10,156 nucleotides of DNA from Flavobacteriales bacterium (GTDB lineage: Bacteria > Bacteroidota > Bacteroidia > Flavobacteriales > Flavobacteriaceae), in contig QIIH01000231.1 in the NCBI GenBank assembly GCA_003229235.1, positions 1-10,156 on the forward strand, in the 5' to 3' direction. Positions 8,284 through 10,156 of the stretch are shown piece by piece. Position 1 is the first letter of the stretch, and every line of letters starts with the position of its first letter. Both the position numbers and the translations under genes were made by a program. The notes beneath the pieces were generated by a model, which saw nothing but the letters and a program-made list of their open reading frames with translations, ran no database searches and was not told the DNA's origin.

Positions 8284-8311
8284 TTGTTGGCCATTCAATA
8301 AATTATCTTTT
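8284..8311 (+). promoter_or_regulatory. Candidate promoter of the DUF922 gene
   Basis: TTG (8284-8286), a 17-base spacer and TATCTTTT (8304-8311) match the Bacteroidota consensus except for the last base. The predicted start near 8315 leaves a leader of about 13 bases before ATG 8328, the same geometry as the bshC promoter. It would make the next two genes a unit separate from the guaA operon. Confidence 0.5.
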
Positions 8312-8327
8312 TATACGTTCAATTCTT

Positions 8328-8882
8328 ATGAAGATTTGGATAAAGATATGTCTCACGGTTATCCTCTTTAGCACTCTGGCTTTTACCTCGACTCAAGAAG
8401 CCGAAAAAGTTGCCTGGAGCGCAGATTATTCCCTTAGTTGGGACGATTTTAAAGGAGAAGCTACAAACGGAACACCTTACGTTGCTAGCACCAATTCGGG
8501 TTTGTCTTTTGGTTATAGTTTGAAAATTATTAACGGGCAAGCGACTAACGAATTCACTGCAGAAGTACGTAGCTATTTTTATCCTCAGCTTTCGTGGTTT
8601 ATGCCAGAACGGGTAAGTGCTCGCGTTTTGAGACACGAACAAACTCATTTTGATATTTCAGAATTACACGCTCGCAAACTTCGCAAGCGAATTACAGATT
8701 TTAACTTCACCTCTAATGTAAAAGATGAGTTAGATGAGCTATACGATCAAGTTGAACGCGAACGTCGTGCTATGCAAACGGAGTTTGATTTTAAAACAGA
8801 TCATTCTACATTACACGAGCCAGAAGATGTGTGGGAGCTAAAAATTGCTACCTTGTTAAGCAGCTACGATGCGTATCAATAA
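8328..8882 (+). CDS. Exported DUF922 protein with HEXXH zinc-protease motif
   Basis: This 184-residue protein is of unknown function but resembles the DUF922 family, which is annotated as predicted zinc-dependent proteases. Residues 1-20 (MKIWIKICLTVILFSTLAFT) form a signal peptide or N-terminal anchor, placing the domain in the periplasm or cell envelope. The core has WSADYSLSWDDFKG at 30-43, then RHEQTHFDISELHARKL at 102-118. This contains an exact HEXXH (His103, Glu104, His107) and a further His114. FKTDHS follows at 155-160, with His159 as another possible metal ligand. The spacing from HEXXH to His114 is not the metzincin pattern, so the third ligand is uncertain. A charged helical stretch at 131-150 lies between the two motifs. 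The stop codon overlaps the next start as TAATG. Proteolysis has not been shown by anything in the sequence beyond the motif. Confidence 0.8.
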   Translation: MKIWIKICLTVILFSTLAFTSTQEAEKVAWSADYSLSWDDFKGEATNGTPYVASTNSGLSFGYSLKIINGQATNEFTAEVRSYFYPQLSWFMPERVSARVLRHEQTHFDISELHARKLRKRITDFNFTSNVKDELDELYDQVERERRAMQTEFDFKTDHSTLHEPEDVWELKIATLLSSYDAYQ

Positions 8883-9100
8883 TGGAACTCAAACCAGAAA
8901 AACTCATAGAACTCGCTAATTATAAGATGCCTTTTGGGAAATATAAAGGTCAATCTCTGATTAATATTCCAGAGGCGTATTATGTTTGGTATAAGCAAAA
9001 AGGCTTCCCAGATGGTAAATTAGGAAACCTAATGCACGAGATGTTTGAGATAAAGCGAAATGGCCTTGAAGACCTTATAAGGCAGATTAGAAAGTTTTGA
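8882..9100 (+). CDS. Small DUF3820 family protein
   Basis: This 72-residue protein, with no signal peptide or membrane segment, matches the DUF3820 family, whose Pfam entry is described as a putative quorum-sensing-regulated virulence factor. The function is unknown, and that label should not be taken as a role here. Family hallmarks are MPFGKYKGQSL (16-26), a proline-rich turn followed by YYVWY (33-37), KGFPDGKLG (40-48) and EIKRNGLEDLI (56-66). The ATG at 8882 shares a base with the preceding stop (TAATG), which argues against an in-frame ATG at 8831 that would overlap the DUF922 gene by 52 bases. Translation is therefore probably coupled to the DUF922 gene, although one product appears cytoplasmic and the other exported. 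Confidence 0.85.
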   Translation: MELKPEKLIELANYKMPFGKYKGQSLINIPEAYYVWYKQKGFPDGKLGNLMHEMFEIKRNGLEDLIRQIRKF

Positions 9101-9177
9101 TTGTGAGCTGTGATTCCCCAGTGAATTTCTTTTTTGGTAAAAGCGATCAAAATACGAGAGGATTTATAATAATGTCT

Positions 9178-9185
9178 TAACTTTA
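9178..9185 (+). promoter_or_regulatory. Weak -7-like box upstream of pyrG
   Basis: TAACTTTA resembles the Bacteroidota -7 box TAnnTTTG with the last base changed. I see no TTG at the right distance upstream, the nearest being at 9134-9136. Transcription from here would give a leader of about 30 bases. The 118-base gap 9101-9218 holds no clear terminator or riboswitch. Confidence 0.25.
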
Positions 9186-9207
9186 CACCCCGTATAGCTA
9201 ACACATT

Positions 9208-10156
<949 letters not shown>

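Noticed and set aside
9134..9170. TTG and TATAAT as a sigma-70-like pyrG promoter
   Set aside because: TATAAT at 9165-9170 has no suitable upstream box, and this motif is not the usual Bacteroidota promoter form.

Overview
The window looks like core chromosome of a member of the Bacteroidota, most likely family Flavobacteriaceae. Four things suggest this. The base composition is moderately AT-rich. Promoters match the Bacteroidota type (TTG, 17-18 bases, TAnnTTTG). Shine-Dalgarno sequences are nearly absent. The gene content is also typical: BshC of bacillithiol synthesis, a LysM/PBP1-like exported protein beside guaA, and a CTP synthase close to flavobacterial versions. I see no phage genes, insertion sequences, CRISPR arrays, tRNA or rRNA.

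Layout. Bases 1-45 hold at most the tail of an unidentifiable gene. A bidirectional hairpin terminator follows (46-78). On the minus strand, 2580-103 encodes a secreted M14 zinc carboxypeptidase-like enzyme of 825 residues. It is divergent from bshC (2716-4320, plus strand), and the 135-base gap between them carries two overlapping perfect inverted repeats next to the bshC promoter. After a 73-base gap, a strong promoter placed directly against the start codon drives guaA (GMP synthase, 4394-5923). guaA runs into a LysM/PBP1-like exported protein (5923-7869) through a TAATG stop/start overlap, then into an OsmC-family protein (7871-8278) after one base. A second short unit follows: an exported DUF922 protein with an HEXXH motif (8328-8882), joined by another TAATG overlap to a 72-residue DUF3820 protein (8882-9100). 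The window ends inside pyrG (CTP synthase, 9219 onward), which has no stop codon before the edge.

How the genes fit together. guaA and pyrG each make a nucleotide by glutamine-dependent amination (GMP and CTP). bshC and the OsmC gene both concern low-molecular-weight thiol and peroxide chemistry, but they lie in different transcription units, so a joint role is only inference. Three products are predicted to be exported (M14 enzyme, LysM/PBP1 protein, DUF922 protein) and probably act in the periplasm or cell envelope.

No gene cluster here looks like an undescribed defence, mobile or biosynthetic system. The most notable points are the paired inverted repeats at the bshC promoter, a probably leaderless guaA mRNA, the LysM/PBP1 protein translationally coupled to guaA, and the HEXXH-containing DUF922 protein.
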